64,000 nucleotides of DNA. Origin: Janthinobacterium fluminis (lineage in GTDB: Bacteria > Pseudomonadota > Gammaproteobacteria > Burkholderiales > Burkholderiaceae_D). The stretch spans positions 620,001 to 684,000 of the forward strand of contig NZ_JAQQXR010000001.1 of assembly GCF_028595325.1 (NCBI RefSeq). Reading direction: 5' to 3'. Made by a program: the position numbers and the translations under genes. The notes beneath the pieces were generated by a model that did no database searches, was not told the origin of the DNA, and saw only the letters and a list, made by a program, of their open reading frames with translations. Positions 35,447 through 46,052 of this stretch are shown one piece after another (position 1 is the stretch's first letter; every line of letters begins with the position of its first letter).

Positions 35447-36385
35447 TCATGCCGGCGCGACGAGATTGGCCACGCCAAACGGCACGTGCACCATCGGAAT
35501 CGTGCCGCCGGCCGATTTCAGGTGGCTGAGCTGGTCGTCGAAGAAGATGTGCGGCTTGAACACGGCCAGCACCCGCGCCTTGTCCATGCCGCCAAGGAAA
35601 AATGTCTCGTTGGCCGACACGCCCCAGCTTTTCAGCGTCGTCACGACGCGCTCGTGCGAGGGCGCGTTGCGCGCCGTGATGATGGCGATGCGCAAAATCT
35701 TCTTGTACGCGGGGTCGCGCCGTTGCGCCTTTTCCTCGAGCCGCTGCATCACGGCCAGCTTCTGGAACAGGTCGGCCAATGGCCCCGGCTGGTGCGGCGT
35801 CGCGACATGCTTGGTTTCGTGCGCGTGGAATTCCTCAACGTCATTGTTGCGCTTGAAGACGGTTTCGGCCTCGTCGTCGGCGATAACGCCGTCAAAATCG
35901 AAGGCGACGCGCAGTTCGCCGTCGTTTTCGTCGTCCTCGATGCGCGAGGGCAGCACCAGGCCGGCCGGAAACTTGTTGGCCAGCGCATTACGGACGTCTC
36001 CCTCGTTCGCGCTCAAAAACAGCGAGGCGTTGAACGCCGGCAGATAAGTATACGGCGACTGCCCGGTCACGAAGGCGGCACGCGATATGTCCAGCCCGTA
36101 ATGGGCAATCGAGCGCAGCACGCGCAAGCCGGTTTCCGGCGAATTGCGCGAGAACAGCACTACCTCGACCGGCGCCTGGCGCGCGAAATGTTTATTGATA
36201 CTTAAAAAACGCCGGATGAATGGAAAGGCCACGCCGCGCCCGAGTATCGAATCGATATTCTGTTCCTGGTATTTTCGATATTCTTCGGCGCCGCTGTCTA
36301 AATATATCTGGTGCGATTCGCTGAGGTCGAACAGGGCGCTGGAGGCGATGCCGATGACGAGTTTTTGTTCGATTTGGTAGGCCAT
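35447..36385 (-). CDS. 5'-nucleotidase (cytosolic 5'-nucleotidase I-like family)
   Basis: 312 residues matching the bacterial 5'-nucleotidase family related to eukaryotic cN-I. Landmarks: VIGIASSALFDLSESHQIY at the N-terminus (DxS nucleophile region), VAFDFDGVIADDEAETVF near 158, and FFDDQLSHL near the C-terminus. It is predicted to dephosphorylate nucleoside monophosphates in the cytoplasm. Convergent with the kinase operon (16 bases between stops). The 259-base gap before the next chemoreceptor is comparatively AT-rich, without a gene. Confidence 0.88.
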   Translation of the reverse strand: MAYQIEQKLVIGIASSALFDLSESHQIYLDSGAEEYRKYQEQNIDSILGRGVAFPFIRRFLSINKHFARQAPVEVVLFSRNSPETGLRVLRSIAHYGLDISRAAFVTGQSPYTYLPAFNASLFLSANEGDVRNALANKFPAGLVLPSRIEDDENDGELRVAFDFDGVIADDEAETVFKRNNDVEEFHAHETKHVATPHQPGPLADLFQKLAVMQRLEEKAQRRDPAYKKILRIAIITARNAPSHERVVTTLKSWGVSANETFFLGGMDKARVLAVFKPHIFFDDQLSHLKSAGGTIPMVHVPFGVANLVAPA

Positions 36386-36644
36386 CTGTGCCCCGGGAAG
36401 TGGTTTTTCTTGGCCGCTATCTTATCTGAAATGGCCGGCGCCGGCGTTCCAGGACATGTTTCGTTTGCCCTTATCTGTGCGCTATGTAACACAAGGGAAA
36501 AGAAAAAGATTGACGGGCGTCAACTAAAAGACGATATTTGTGAGTGCGCCAATTCTCTCCAAATCTAACTCGGCAGCCCGTTTTCCACATAAAAGCAAGC
36601 TTGTATTTCGCCAGCTTTATCGATAGATAATATGAAGGGGTAGC

Positions 36645-38390
36645 ATGATGTTTAAGAACTTACTGATCAAATGGAAACTGGCAACGCTGGTCGCCATCAT
36701 GATGGTCGCATTGGCCGTGGTCGGTTTCAGCGGTTATTCCGGCATCGCCACCGTGGGCGAGGCCGTCAATGAAATCGGCGTCGTGCGCCTGCCGTCCATC
36801 CAGGGCTTGCTGACGATGAGCGAGGGCCAGACCGCCGTGTCGGCCGCCACGCTGACGACGGCCATCTACGAAAACAATTACCAGTCGCAGGATAAGTTTG
36901 CCGAGGCCATCAGGCTGCGCCAGAAGGCCTGGGCCAGTATCGAGCGGGGCTGGAAAAAATACGAGCCGCTGCCGCAGTCGCCCGAAGAAGCCGTGATGTG
37001 GAAGCAGTTCCTCGACGAGTGGGCGGCCTGGAAGGGCGCCGACGAGAAGGTCGCCGCCACCATCGCCGCGCTGGCGCAGAACAAGGACGAGCAAAAGCAA
37101 AAGGATTTGTTCGTCGAGTTCTACCGCCTGTACGACGCGGCGCGGCCGCTGTTCTCGAAGGCCGAGGGCTCGCTGAACAAGATCAGCGAACTCAATGACG
37201 GCATCTCCCAGGCCAGCATCAAGGCCGGCGCCGCGGCCGTGATCCGCTCCGAACTGGTGATGCTCATTTCGGCGCTGGTGGCCGCCGCCGTCGCCGTCGC
37301 GTGCGCCTTCTATATCACCAAGACCATCACGGAGCCGATCAATACGGCCGTGAAGGTGGCGCAGACGGTCGCCTCGGGCGACCTGACCAGCCGCATCGAG
37401 GTCGGCACAACCGAGGAAACCGGCCAGTTGCTGCAGGCGCTGAAGGATATGAACGATAGCCTGATCAGCATCGTCGGGCAGGTGCGCGGCGGCACGGACA
37501 CGATCGCCACGGCGTCGACGCAGATCGCCAGCGGCAATCTGGACCTGTCCTCGCGCACGGAGGAGCAGGCCAGCTCGCTGGAGGAAACCGCCTCGTCGAT
37601 GGAGGAACTGACGTCGACGGTGCGGCAAAACGCCGACAACGCGCAGCAGGCGAACCAGCTGGCGGCGACGGCGTCCGGCGTGGCGGTGAAGGGCGGCGAG
37701 GTGGTGGCCCGCGTGGTCGACACGATGGAGTCGATCAACGACTCGGCCAAGAAAATCGTCGACATCATCAGCGTCATCGACGGCATCGCCTTTCAGACGA
37801 ATATCCTGGCCCTGAACGCCGCCGTCGAGGCGGCCCGGGCCGGCGAGCAGGGACGCGGTTTCGCCGTCGTCGCCTCGGAGGTGCGCAATCTGGCGCAGCG
37901 CTCGGCCTCGGCGGCCAAGGAAATCAAGACCCTGATCGGCGATTCCGTCGACAAGGTCGGCGCCGGCAGCAAGCTGGTGGCGGAGGCCGGCAGCACGATG
38001 GGCGAAATCGTCGCCAGCGTGCAGCGCGTGACCGACATCATGGCCGAGATCAGCCTGGCGACGCAGGAGCAGAGTTCCGGTATCGACCAGATTAATGTGG
38101 CGATCGGCCAGATGGACCAGGTGACGCAGCAGAACGCGGCGCTGGTCGAGGAGGCGGCCGCGGCGGCGGAGTCGCTGCAGGAACAGGCCGGCAAGCTGGC
38201 CGATGTCGTCGGCGTCTTCAAGCTCGACGGCGTGTCGGCCGGCATGGCGGCGTCCCGCGCGGGGACGGCGAAAAAAGCGCCGCCGGCGGCGCCGGTGGCG
38301 CGCGCCAAGCCGGCCGCCAAACCGGCGCTGCGGATGGTGTCCGGAACCAAGCAGCATGCCGCCAAGGAGGAAGACTGGGAAGTGTTTTGA
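36645..38390 (+). CDS. methyl-accepting chemotaxis protein with CheR-binding tether
   Basis: 581 residues: TM1 about 10-30, a periplasmic four-helix sensor of ~170 residues, TM2 about 206-226, HAMP, and a cytoplasmic domain nearly identical to that of the receptor at 14130 (same [17 protein letters not shown] and [20 protein letters not shown] stretches). It ends in D-W-E-V-F, a W-x-x-F pentapeptide of the CheR/CheB-docking type after a Lys/Ala/Pro linker. AAGGGG precedes tandem ATGs at 36645/36648. The sensor domain differs from that of the first receptor; ligand unknown. Confidence 0.95.
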   Translation: MMFKNLLIKWKLATLVAIMMVALAVVGFSGYSGIATVGEAVNEIGVVRLPSIQGLLTMSEGQTAVSAATLTTAIYENNYQSQDKFAEAIRLRQKAWASIERGWKKYEPLPQSPEEAVMWKQFLDEWAAWKGADEKVAATIAALAQNKDEQKQKDLFVEFYRLYDAARPLFSKAEGSLNKISELNDGISQASIKAGAAAVIRSELVMLISALVAAAVAVACAFYITKTITEPINTAVKVAQTVASGDLTSRIEVGTTEETGQLLQALKDMNDSLISIVGQVRGGTDTIATASTQIASGNLDLSSRTEEQASSLEETASSMEELTSTVRQNADNAQQANQLAATASGVAVKGGEVVARVVDTMESINDSAKKIVDIISVIDGIAFQTNILALNAAVEAARAGEQGRGFAVVASEVRNLAQRSASAAKEIKTLIGDSVDKVGAGSKLVAEAGSTMGEIVASVQRVTDIMAEISLATQEQSSGIDQINVAIGQMDQVTQQNAALVEEAAAAAESLQEQAGKLADVVGVFKLDGVSAGMAASRAGTAKKAPPAAPVARAKPAAKPALRMVSGTKQHAAKEEDWEVF

Positions 38391-38405
38391 CGGCGCTCCC
38401 GCTCT

Positions 38406-39314
38406 TCACTCGTAGGCGCCCAGGCGGCGCTGCTCGTCCGGCTTGAAGTGGGCGTCGCGCAGCCGCTGTAGCGCCGCCGCGTCCATCCCGGCGGCCCGTT
38501 GCGCCAGATAGGCGTCGATGCGGCTTTGCCACGCCGCCTCGTCGCGGTCCAGTTCGGCCAGCCTGTCCGCCGCCGCGGGCGACAGCGCGGCCGCGCGCGC
38601 GCGGTAGACTTCATTGTCGCCGGCCCCTTGGGCGCGCATATTGCGCACCGATTCCTCGATGTGGAGGATGCGCGCCGGCGCCTCGCGCTCTTCGCGCAGC
38701 GCGGGCGACAGGCGCAGCTCCAGTTGCGCCAGCTTTTGCTGTTTTTGCGCCGCGTCCAGCGACGGATCCTGGCCGATTTCAAGGCGGGCCAGGGCGTCGG
38801 CGTCGCGCGCGTCGCTGGCGCCGAACAGGCCGGCCGTTTCCGCCGCGCTGAAGTAGCTCGGGCGCAACTGCCGCATCGCCTCCATGCGCGCCCGCGCCGC
38901 CCGCGCCAGGTCGCCGGTGCGCGGCAGCGCCTGCTCGACGCCGACCAGCGCGCGCTTGTAGTCGAGGTAGTGGCCGAGCAGGCGCTTGGCCGCCGCGGCC
39001 GGCGCCGGCTTGAGGCGGCGCTCCAGCTCGCGCTCGATGCCGCCGCGGACCTCCGCCATGCTCTTCTCGCCCAGTCCGGCCAGGTAGTAATCGAACAGGT
39101 GGCCCAGCTCGGCGTCCACCACCAGGCCGTCGGCGGCGTCGACGCGCAGCTCGCCGTCCGGCCGCGTGCCGGCCATCGACGGCACAAACGCGAAATGGTC
39201 CGCTTCGGCGGGCGGAAGCGGCGGCGCCGCTTCCGGTTGCGCCAGCGTGATGTAGAGCACGCCGACGGCGCCGGCCAGGACGGCGAGCCGGAAAATTGTC
39301 GCGTTTGTGCGCAT
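38406..39314 (-). CDS. lifO: lipase-specific foldase (lipase chaperone)
   Basis: 302 residues with an N-terminal membrane anchor (LAVLAGAVGVLYITLA), an Ala/Pro linker and the helical foldase domain. The family motif is GHLFDYYLAGLGE near residue 71. Lif proteins stay in the inner membrane and fold the partner lipase in the periplasm before type II secretion. It lies 13 bases downstream of the lipase gene on the same strand, the standard lipA-lifO order. Confidence 0.92.
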   Translation of the reverse strand: MRTNATIFRLAVLAGAVGVLYITLAQPEAAPPLPPAEADHFAFVPSMAGTRPDGELRVDAADGLVVDAELGHLFDYYLAGLGEKSMAEVRGGIERELERRLKPAPAAAAKRLLGHYLDYKRALVGVEQALPRTGDLARAARARMEAMRQLRPSYFSAAETAGLFGASDARDADALARLEIGQDPSLDAAQKQQKLAQLELRLSPALREEREAPARILHIEESVRNMRAQGAGDNEVYRARAAALSPAAADRLAELDRDEAAWQSRIDAYLAQRAAGMDAAALQRLRDAHFKPDEQRRLGAYE

Positions 39315-39327
39315 CGCCGCCCCCCCC

Positions 39328-40239
39328 TTACAGTCCGAGGCCCTGCAGCCGGTTCGCCTGTTGGCGGAACACCGTCACGGGGCTCGTTTCGAAGAGGTTG
39401 ACGATGCCTACCAGCTGGTTGACTTCATCGAGGTGGTTCATCGCGTAATCGTCGCGGATGACGCGTCCCAGGTGGCTGGAGCAGGTGCTGACGAGGCCGT
39501 CGTTGGCGCCGGGGAAGACCAGCGAGGTCAGCGCCAGCAGGGCGTCGTTGCCGTCCAGGATATTCGTGCGGGGCTGGTTGCCGCTCCACGAAAAATAGTA
39601 CACGCCGCGGGCCTGGTGGGCACCTTCGCCGCAGGCCGTGGTTGGCACGCCTTCCGGATGGCGGCTGTTGAAGGCCAGGCTGCCGGCCGAGCTCAGCGAG
39701 GTCAGCGCGGCATGGGCGTTTTGCGGCAGTCCCGCGCCGCCCGACAGGAAGTCGATCAGGCTGGCGAGGGCCTTGGCGATGGCCTCGGACACGTTCGGCG
39801 CGGCGCCGATGAGGACGTCGGCCACCTTCGAGCCCTTGTTGGGGCCGCCCACGCCGGTCACCGAGGCGACCAGGTCCGGCCGCACCGACGCGACGTAGCG
39901 CGCCGTCGGGCTGCCCTGGCTGTGGCCGATCAGGTTGACCTTGGCGGCGCCGGTGGCCGCGAGGATGCGCCTGACCTGGCTGAGCAACTGCTCGCCGCGT
40001 ACCTCGCTGCTGTTGGCCGCCGACACGGAGGTGACGTGGACGCTGGCGCCGCCGCTGCGCAGCGCCGCCGGAATGCCGTAGAAGTATTCGACCGGCCCCA
40101 GTTTGTCGAAGCCGAACAGGCCGTGGACGAGGACGATGGGGTACTTCGTCTGGGTGTAGCCGGCCGCCCAGGACGGGGCGGGCAGGAAGGCGAGGGCGGC
40201 GAGGGGAATGGCTAGATATTTCCAAAAAGCTTGTTTCAT
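39328..40239 (-). CDS. lipA: secreted triacylglycerol lipase (family I)
   Basis: 303 residues with a signal peptide ending near PSWA-A. Mature start YTQTKYPIVLVHGLFGFDKL is typical of Burkholderia/Pseudomonas family I lipases. Catalytic Ser in GHSQG (about 125); the His is probably in YAMNHLDEVNQL (about 271); an Asp in the C-terminal third completes the triad. Hydrolyses long-chain triacylglycerols outside the cell; needs the foldase encoded just downstream and, by family knowledge, a type II secretion system not in this window. Confidence 0.95.
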   Translation of the reverse strand: MKQAFWKYLAIPLAALAFLPAPSWAAGYTQTKYPIVLVHGLFGFDKLGPVEYFYGIPAALRSGGASVHVTSVSAANSSEVRGEQLLSQVRRILAATGAAKVNLIGHSQGSPTARYVASVRPDLVASVTGVGGPNKGSKVADVLIGAAPNVSEAIAKALASLIDFLSGGAGLPQNAHAALTSLSSAGSLAFNSRHPEGVPTTACGEGAHQARGVYYFSWSGNQPRTNILDGNDALLALTSLVFPGANDGLVSTCSSHLGRVIRDDYAMNHLDEVNQLVGIVNLFETSPVTVFRQQANRLQGLGL

Positions 40240-40526
40240 GCTGTCTCCGTGATGGTGTCATGAATGCTGCTGGAAACCCGGGCCTGCCGCGGCCGCAGCC
40301 GTGTCCGCCCGGGGCGCCGGGGCCGCATTTTTTCGTTCCACTCTGGCGGCGGAAACAAATAAAGCGGACGCTCGGTTTTCAAAATGTAGCACCGCCTTAT
40401 GCAAATAGCATGACGCACCGCAATATCCGCCGGCCTTATTTTCTTAACAAGCTAAACAGTTGTTTTCCTGAGCTATAATCGTGCCGCGCATCACTATCTC
40501 CGCCGCGCGCGCCAACGTTTTTGGGA

Positions 40527-41222
40527 ATGCACTTGTCGACCCATTTCAACTTCGAGCACTTTCAGCACATGACGCCGCTCAATGGCGACAACATCTGGAG
40601 CTACATCCTGGACCGCCATGCCGGGAGCATAGGCGTGAAGCGGCGCAAGCCGGCGCTGGAGAATCTGGAGCGCATCTTCGGCGCGACCTTCCGGCTGGCC
40701 AATGACGTCGGTTTCCGGGCGATGAGCTTGCGCGACCTGTGCCGCGAGACGGGGCTGTCGATGGGCGGGCTGTACGGCTACATCGCCAGCAAGGACCAGT
40801 TGGCGGAAATGATCGAGGATGTGGTGTGCCACGCCACGCGCGAGATGCCGCCCGTGTTCAGCCATGTGGCGGTGCCGCTGGACCGGCTGGAGGCGCTGAT
40901 ACGCGCCTCGATCTACCTGTCGGAGATCCTGCAGCCCTGGTTTTACTTCGTCTACATGGATTCGCGCGTGCTGCAGGCCGAGCAGCGCAGCATGGCGAAG
41001 AATTCCGAGCTGTACGTGCAGACCCTGATCGCCGACGTCATCGCGGAAATCGAACCCCGTCCGGCCGGCAACCCGACCTTGCTGGCGGCGCATTGCCTGG
41101 CGCTGTTCCAGGATTGGTATGTGAAGCGCTGGAAGTACCGGGCGGCTAAGGTGCATGTTGACGACTTCGCCGACAGCGTGGTGCTGGCGGTGCGCAGTTA
41201 CCTGGGGCCGGCGGCGCCTTAG
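40527..41222 (+). CDS. TetR/AcrR-family transcriptional regulator
   Basis: About 231 residues from ATG 40527; TTG 40521 and ATG 40569 are alternatives, and none has a strong ribosome-binding site. HTH region: AMSLRDLCRETGLSMGGLYG then YIASKDQLAEMI (about 72-103). The C-terminal ligand domain has LYLSEILQPWFYFVYM-like hydrophobic helices. Its target is not evident; the lipase operon is divergent, 287 bases away, and is the obvious candidate. A GC hairpin (AGGCGC/GCGCCT, 41221-41256) separates it from the convergent PBP1A gene. Confidence 0.85.
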   Translation: MHLSTHFNFEHFQHMTPLNGDNIWSYILDRHAGSIGVKRRKPALENLERIFGATFRLANDVGFRAMSLRDLCRETGLSMGGLYGYIASKDQLAEMIEDVVCHATREMPPVFSHVAVPLDRLEALIRASIYLSEILQPWFYFVYMDSRVLQAEQRSMAKNSELYVQTLIADVIAEIEPRPAGNPTLLAAHCLALFQDWYVKRWKYRAAKVHVDDFADSVVLAVRSYLGPAAP

Positions 41223-41256
41223 GCGCGCGGCCGGGGGCGGCCGCCGGAGCGGCGCC

Positions 41257-43572
41257 TCAGTTGCTTTCCAGCGGAGTCGCCTGCGCCGGCATGTCCGCCG
41301 GCGCGATGTCGAGCGCGCGCACCTCGCCGTTGCCGATGAATTCGTCGTACATCCAGTCGCCGTCGACCCGGCTCAAACCGGCCGGCACGGCGCGTTCCGC
41401 CTGCGGCCGTTTGGCCAGCGCCGTCTTCATGTAGTCGATCCAGATCGGCAGCGCCACCGAGGAGCCGAACTCGCGTCCGCCCAGCGACTTCGGCTCGTCG
41501 TAACCCATCCACGCCACGCCGACGATGCCGCCGCCATAGCCGGCGAACCAGCCGTCGATGGCGTCGCTGGTGGTGCCGGTCTTGCCGGCGATGTCGGCGC
41601 GCCCCAGCCGCTGCGTCGCCGCCGCGCCGGTGCCCGAGCGCACCACGTCGCGCAGCATGCTGTCGACCATATAGGCGTTGCGCGCGTCCAGCCCGCGCGC
41701 GCTTTCCTGGGCCGCCTCGGGCGCCTTGGTTTCGGAGAGCAGCGCGCCCTGGGCGTCGGTGATGCGGCTGATCAAATAGGGCTGGACCTGGAAGCCGCCG
41801 TTGGCGAACAGCGCGTAGGCGCCTGCCATCTGCCCCGGCGTGACGGCGCCGGTGCCCAGCGCCATCGTCAGGTTGCTCGGGTGCTTGGCCGCGTCGAAGC
41901 CGAACTTCCCGAGGAAATTATGCGTGAAGGGGACCGTGACGGCGCGCAGTATGCGCACCGAGGCGACGTTCTTCGACTGCGCCAGCGCGTAGCGCATGCG
42001 GATCGGCCCCTCGAACTTGCCGTCGTCGTTCTGCGGCTGCCAGTTCTGGCCGCCGGCGTCCGGGCCGCTCATTTCCAGCGGCGCGTCGCTGATCAGCGTG
42101 GCCGGCGAAAAGCCCTTTTCCAGCGCCGCCGAATAAACGAAGGGCTTGAAGGCGGAGCCGGGCTGGCGCCAGGCCTGGGTCACGTGGTTGAATTTCTGCA
42201 GTTTGTAGTCGAAGCCGCCCACCATCGCGTGGTAGGCGCCGCTGGCCGCGTCGATCGAGACGAAGGCCGCCGCCACCTGCGGCACCTGGGTGATCGACCA
42301 GAACTTGCTGTCCTTCTGGCTGACGCGGACCAGCGCGCCCGGACGCAGCTTGATGGCGGCGTTGGCGTTCGGCGCCAGCGCGGCGGCGGCGAAGCGCAGG
42401 CCGTTGCCGCGGATGGCAATGTCCTCGCCGGCGCCGATGTCGACCGTCACCTTGCCCGGCGCCACCGAGGTGACGACGGCGGCGATCAGGCCGTCGCTGG
42501 CGGGGCGCTTCAGCAGCGCCTCGTCGATGGCGTCTTCGCGCTCCTCGGCCGCGTCCGGCAGCGTGATGAAGGCTTCCGGGCCGCGGTAGCCGTGGCGCTG
42601 GTCGTAGGCCAGCACGTTGCGGCGCAGCGACTCGTAGGCGGCGTCCTGGTCGGCCTTCAGGATCGTCGTGTAGACCTTGATGCCCTTGGTGTAGGATTCT
42701 TCCTTGAACTGGGCGAACACGGCCTGGCGCGCCAGCTCGGCGACGTATTCGGCGTGGGTGTCGAACTCCATGCCGCGCTGGTTCACCCGCAGCGGCTCGG
42801 CCAGCGCCTGCTGGTATTGCGGCTCGCTGATGTAGTCGAGCGCGCGCAGGCGCTTCAGCACCAGTTGCTGGCGCTGCTTGGCGCGCTTCGGATTGACGGC
42901 CGGGTTGTGGCGTGCCGGATTTTGCGGCAGGCCGGCCAGCATCGCCATCTCGGCGATCGACAGCTCCTGCAGGCGCTTGCCGAAGTAGGTCTGGGCGGCG
43001 CTGCCGAAGCCGTAGGAGCGCTGGCCCAGGTAGATCTGGTTCATATACAGTTCGAGGATCTGGTCCTTGCTGAGCGCCGCCTCGATTTTATAGGCCAGCA
43101 TGACTTCGTTGATCTTGCGCGAATACACCTTGTCTCGCGTCAAAAAGAAATTGCGCGCGACCTGCATCGTGATGGTCGAGCCGCCCTGGCGCGAGCCGCC
43201 GCCCAGATTGGCCTTGGCCGCGCCCAGCGCGCGCACGTAGTTGATGCCGCTGTGGGCATAGAACTCCGTGTCCTCGATGGCCAGCAGCGCCTTCTTCATC
43301 ATCTCCGGCACGTCCTTGATGGCGACGAAGTCGCGGTGCTCCTCGCCGAACTCGCCGATCAGCGCGCCGTCGGCCGTGTAGATGCGCAGCGGAATCTTTG
43401 GGCGGTAGTCGGTGATCACGTCGAGCGCCGGCAGTTTCGGGGCGACGAACAGCAGCAGGTAGGCGGCCAGCAGGGCGGCGCAGAGCAGGGCGGCGGCGCC
43501 GGCGAGCACCAGGAGGTGGATGAAGCCGCGGCTGGACAGGCGGGAAACGGGGGCGTTGCGGGAAGCGCTCAA
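41257..43572 (-). CDS. mrcA: penicillin-binding protein 1A (bifunctional)
   Basis: 771 residues. A single N-terminal transmembrane helix leads to a GT51 glycosyltransferase domain (EDTEFYAHSGIN near 98, GGSTITMQVARNF near 128, RKINEVMLA near 153) and a transpeptidase domain with SxxK at S473 (GSAFKPF), SKN (QSKNVAS) and KTGTT. It polymerises and cross-links peptidoglycan at the inner membrane. This is the housekeeping class A enzyme, clearly different from the 1066-residue class-B-like protein at 23458. Confidence 0.95.
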   Translation of the reverse strand: MSASRNAPVSRLSSRGFIHLLVLAGAAALLCAALLAAYLLLFVAPKLPALDVITDYRPKIPLRIYTADGALIGEFGEEHRDFVAIKDVPEMMKKALLAIEDTEFYAHSGINYVRALGAAKANLGGGSRQGGSTITMQVARNFFLTRDKVYSRKINEVMLAYKIEAALSKDQILELYMNQIYLGQRSYGFGSAAQTYFGKRLQELSIAEMAMLAGLPQNPARHNPAVNPKRAKQRQQLVLKRLRALDYISEPQYQQALAEPLRVNQRGMEFDTHAEYVAELARQAVFAQFKEESYTKGIKVYTTILKADQDAAYESLRRNVLAYDQRHGYRGPEAFITLPDAAEEREDAIDEALLKRPASDGLIAAVVTSVAPGKVTVDIGAGEDIAIRGNGLRFAAAALAPNANAAIKLRPGALVRVSQKDSKFWSITQVPQVAAAFVSIDAASGAYHAMVGGFDYKLQKFNHVTQAWRQPGSAFKPFVYSAALEKGFSPATLISDAPLEMSGPDAGGQNWQPQNDDGKFEGPIRMRYALAQSKNVASVRILRAVTVPFTHNFLGKFGFDAAKHPSNLTMALGTGAVTPGQMAGAYALFANGGFQVQPYLISRITDAQGALLSETKAPEAAQESARGLDARNAYMVDSMLRDVVRSGTGAAATQRLGRADIAGKTGTTSDAIDGWFAGYGGGIVGVAWMGYDEPKSLGGREFGSSVALPIWIDYMKTALAKRPQAERAVPAGLSRVDGDWMYDEFIGNGEVRALDIAPADMPAQATPLESN

Positions 43573-43773
43573 AGTGGGTTCTCAAGGGGGCGTGCGGGGC
43601 ACGGTGCGGCAATTATAGACGAAAGAATCGGCCGTTCCGCAGCGGCCGGACGGCGGCGCAAAAACGCTTTCCATCGCCGCACGCTTGTGCGATAGTCTCG
43701 GCTGCACGAAATCGCCCGCGCCGCCGGCGCTGCCGCTTTCGATCTAAAAAATATAACTAACGAGGATTGATCA

Positions 43774-46029
43774 ATGCCAAAAGATGCACTATCGACGTCT
43801 GTACGGCCGTATATTCCGGCCGAGGCACAACTACCGGAGATGACCTTTCGCGCGCTGTTGATGGGCGTGATTCTGGGGATGGTGTTCGGCGCCTCCTCGC
43901 TCTACCTGGTGCTGAAGGTGGGCTTGACGGTGAGCGCCTCGATTCCCGTCGCCGTCATCGCCATCACCCTGTTCGGCCTGGCCAAGAAGGTCGGCGGCAA
44001 GGATTCCTCGATTTTGGAAAACAGCATCACGCAGACGGCCGGCTCGGCCGGCGAGTCGATCGCCTTCGGCCTGGGCGTGACCATGCCGGCCATCCTGATC
44101 CTCGGCTTCGACCTGGAAATTTCCCGCGTGATGCTCGTCGGCGTGCTCGGCGGCCTGCTCGGCATCCTGATGATGATCCCGATGCGCCGCACGATGATCG
44201 TCGACCAGCACAAGGAATTGAAGTTTCCGGAAGGTACGGCCTGCGCCGAAGTGCTGAAGGCGGCCGCCACCGACAGCTCGCGCATCGCCGCCGGCGAAAG
44301 CATCCAGAAGGACTCGGCCGCCGCGCAGGACGCGAAGCGCCGCGCCAAGATCATCTTCGGCGGCTTCGGCATCGGCCTGTTGTATAAGGTGTTCAACGTC
44401 TCGTTCAAGGGCTGGAAGGACACGCCGGGCGTCGAGTTCGGCGCGCCGCTGAAGGCCGGCTCGATCGGCGCCGAGATTTCCCCCGAACTGCTGGGCGTCG
44501 GCTACATCATCGGCCCGCGCATCGCCGCGACGATGGCGGCCGGCGGCGTGCTGTCCTACCTGCTGCTGATTCCGATGATTAAATTCTTCGGCGACAAGCT
44601 GACCGTGCTGGTGTCCCCGGGCACCAAGCTGATCAGCGAAATGGGTCCGCACGACGTGCGCGGCGCCTATGTGCTCTACATCGGCGCCGGCGCCGTCGCC
44701 GCCGGCGGCTTGATCAGCCTGGTCCGTTCGCTGCCGATGATCTGGCGCAGCCTGTCGGTCGGCCTGGCCAGCATGGGCAAGGGCAGCAAGCCCGCGTCGA
44801 CGCTGCGCACCGAGCAAGACATTCCATTGAAATGGGTCATCATCGGCTGCCTGGCCATCCTGGCCGTCATCACCGTCGCCACGCCGTTGCACATGAACCT
44901 GCTGGGCGCGCTGCTGATCCTCGTGTTCGGCTTCCTGTTCGCCACCGTGTCGTCGCGCCTGACCGGCGAAATCGGCTCCTCGTCGAACCCGATCTCCGGC
45001 ATGGCCGTGGCGACGCTGCTGTTCACCTGCCTGATCTTCCTCATCATGGGGTGGACCGGCGGCCAGTACTACGTGACCGCGCTGTCCGTCGGCGCCATCG
45101 TCTGCATCGCCGCCAGCAACGCCGGCACCACCTCGCAAGACTTGAAAACCGGTTTCCTGGTCGGCGCCACGCCGCGCCTGCAGCAATACGCGATCCTGGC
45201 CGGCGCGCTGTCGTCGGCGCTGATCCTCGGCCCCATCCTGCTCAAGCTCAATGACGCCAGCACCATCTACGTGCCGGCCGCCCATGTGGCGCCGGGCTTG
45301 ACGACGGATGCGTCGAAGCTGCTGAAAACGGCGCAGTTGCAAGGCCCGCAGGCGGAAACGGACGGCAAGACCTATAAAGTCTGGCAAAAAACCGACACTG
45401 TCGGCGGCCCCGCCGGCAAATACCTGGTGGCCGACGATGGCAAACTGGTGTATCTGGTCGATCCTGGCATTAATGGCAATTACCACAAGCGTCCGGACGG
45501 CACGGAAGTGAAGAAATACGACGCGCCCAAGGCCGTGTTGATGTCCTACATCATCAAAGGCATCCTCGACCAGCAACTGCCGTGGACGCTGGTATTGTTC
45601 GGCGTGATGATCGCCGTCGTGCTGGAAATGGCCGGCGTGGCCTCGCTGGCGTTCTCCGTCGGCGTTTACCTGCCGCTGTCCTCGACCCTGCCGATCTTCA
45701 TCGGCGGCGGCATCCGCTGGCTGGTGGACCGCCGTAACAACCAGCTGAGCCACAACGCCGAACTGACGGCGGAGCAGAAGCAGGCGGCCGGCGACCGCAG
45801 CTCGGGTGTGCTGCTGGCGTCCGGCTACATCGCCGGCGGCGCGCTGGCCGGCATCATCATCGCCATCACGGCGGGCGTGCTGACCAACTTCGACCAGGCG
45901 ATGGCGAACTGGGCCGAGCATAGCAACCCGTTCTACGAGGGCATCAACTCGGACGCGCTGTCGATGCTGCCTTACGCCGTTATCATGGTGTTGCTGTATT
46001 GGGTGGCGCGCGAGAAGAAGCCAGCGTAA
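43774..46029 (+). CDS. OPT-family oligopeptide transporter
   Basis: 751 residues with about 15 hydrophobic helices. The N-terminus LPEMTFRALLMGVILGMVFG then SSLYLVLKVGLTVSASIPVA is characteristic of bacterial OPT proteins; ENSITQTAGSAGESIAFGLG and a KFPEGTACAEVL segment also fit. A long soluble insert (about 505-585) precedes the last helices. Probable proton-coupled uptake of oligopeptides or metal chelates. AGGA precedes the ATG; a strong intrinsic terminator follows the stop. Confidence 0.92.
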   Translation: MPKDALSTSVRPYIPAEAQLPEMTFRALLMGVILGMVFGASSLYLVLKVGLTVSASIPVAVIAITLFGLAKKVGGKDSSILENSITQTAGSAGESIAFGLGVTMPAILILGFDLEISRVMLVGVLGGLLGILMMIPMRRTMIVDQHKELKFPEGTACAEVLKAAATDSSRIAAGESIQKDSAAAQDAKRRAKIIFGGFGIGLLYKVFNVSFKGWKDTPGVEFGAPLKAGSIGAEISPELLGVGYIIGPRIAATMAAGGVLSYLLLIPMIKFFGDKLTVLVSPGTKLISEMGPHDVRGAYVLYIGAGAVAAGGLISLVRSLPMIWRSLSVGLASMGKGSKPASTLRTEQDIPLKWVIIGCLAILAVITVATPLHMNLLGALLILVFGFLFATVSSRLTGEIGSSSNPISGMAVATLLFTCLIFLIMGWTGGQYYVTALSVGAIVCIAASNAGTTSQDLKTGFLVGATPRLQQYAILAGALSSALILGPILLKLNDASTIYVPAAHVAPGLTTDASKLLKTAQLQGPQAETDGKTYKVWQKTDTVGGPAGKYLVADDGKLVYLVDPGINGNYHKRPDGTEVKKYDAPKAVLMSYIIKGILDQQLPWTLVLFGVMIAVVLEMAGVASLAFSVGVYLPLSSTLPIFIGGGIRWLVDRRNNQLSHNAELTAEQKQAAGDRSSGVLLASGYIAGGALAGIIIAITAGVLTNFDQAMANWAEHSNPFYEGINSDALSMLPYAVIMVLLYWVAREKKPA

Positions 46030-46052
46030 GCCGGTCGCAGCCAAGGTAAAAA

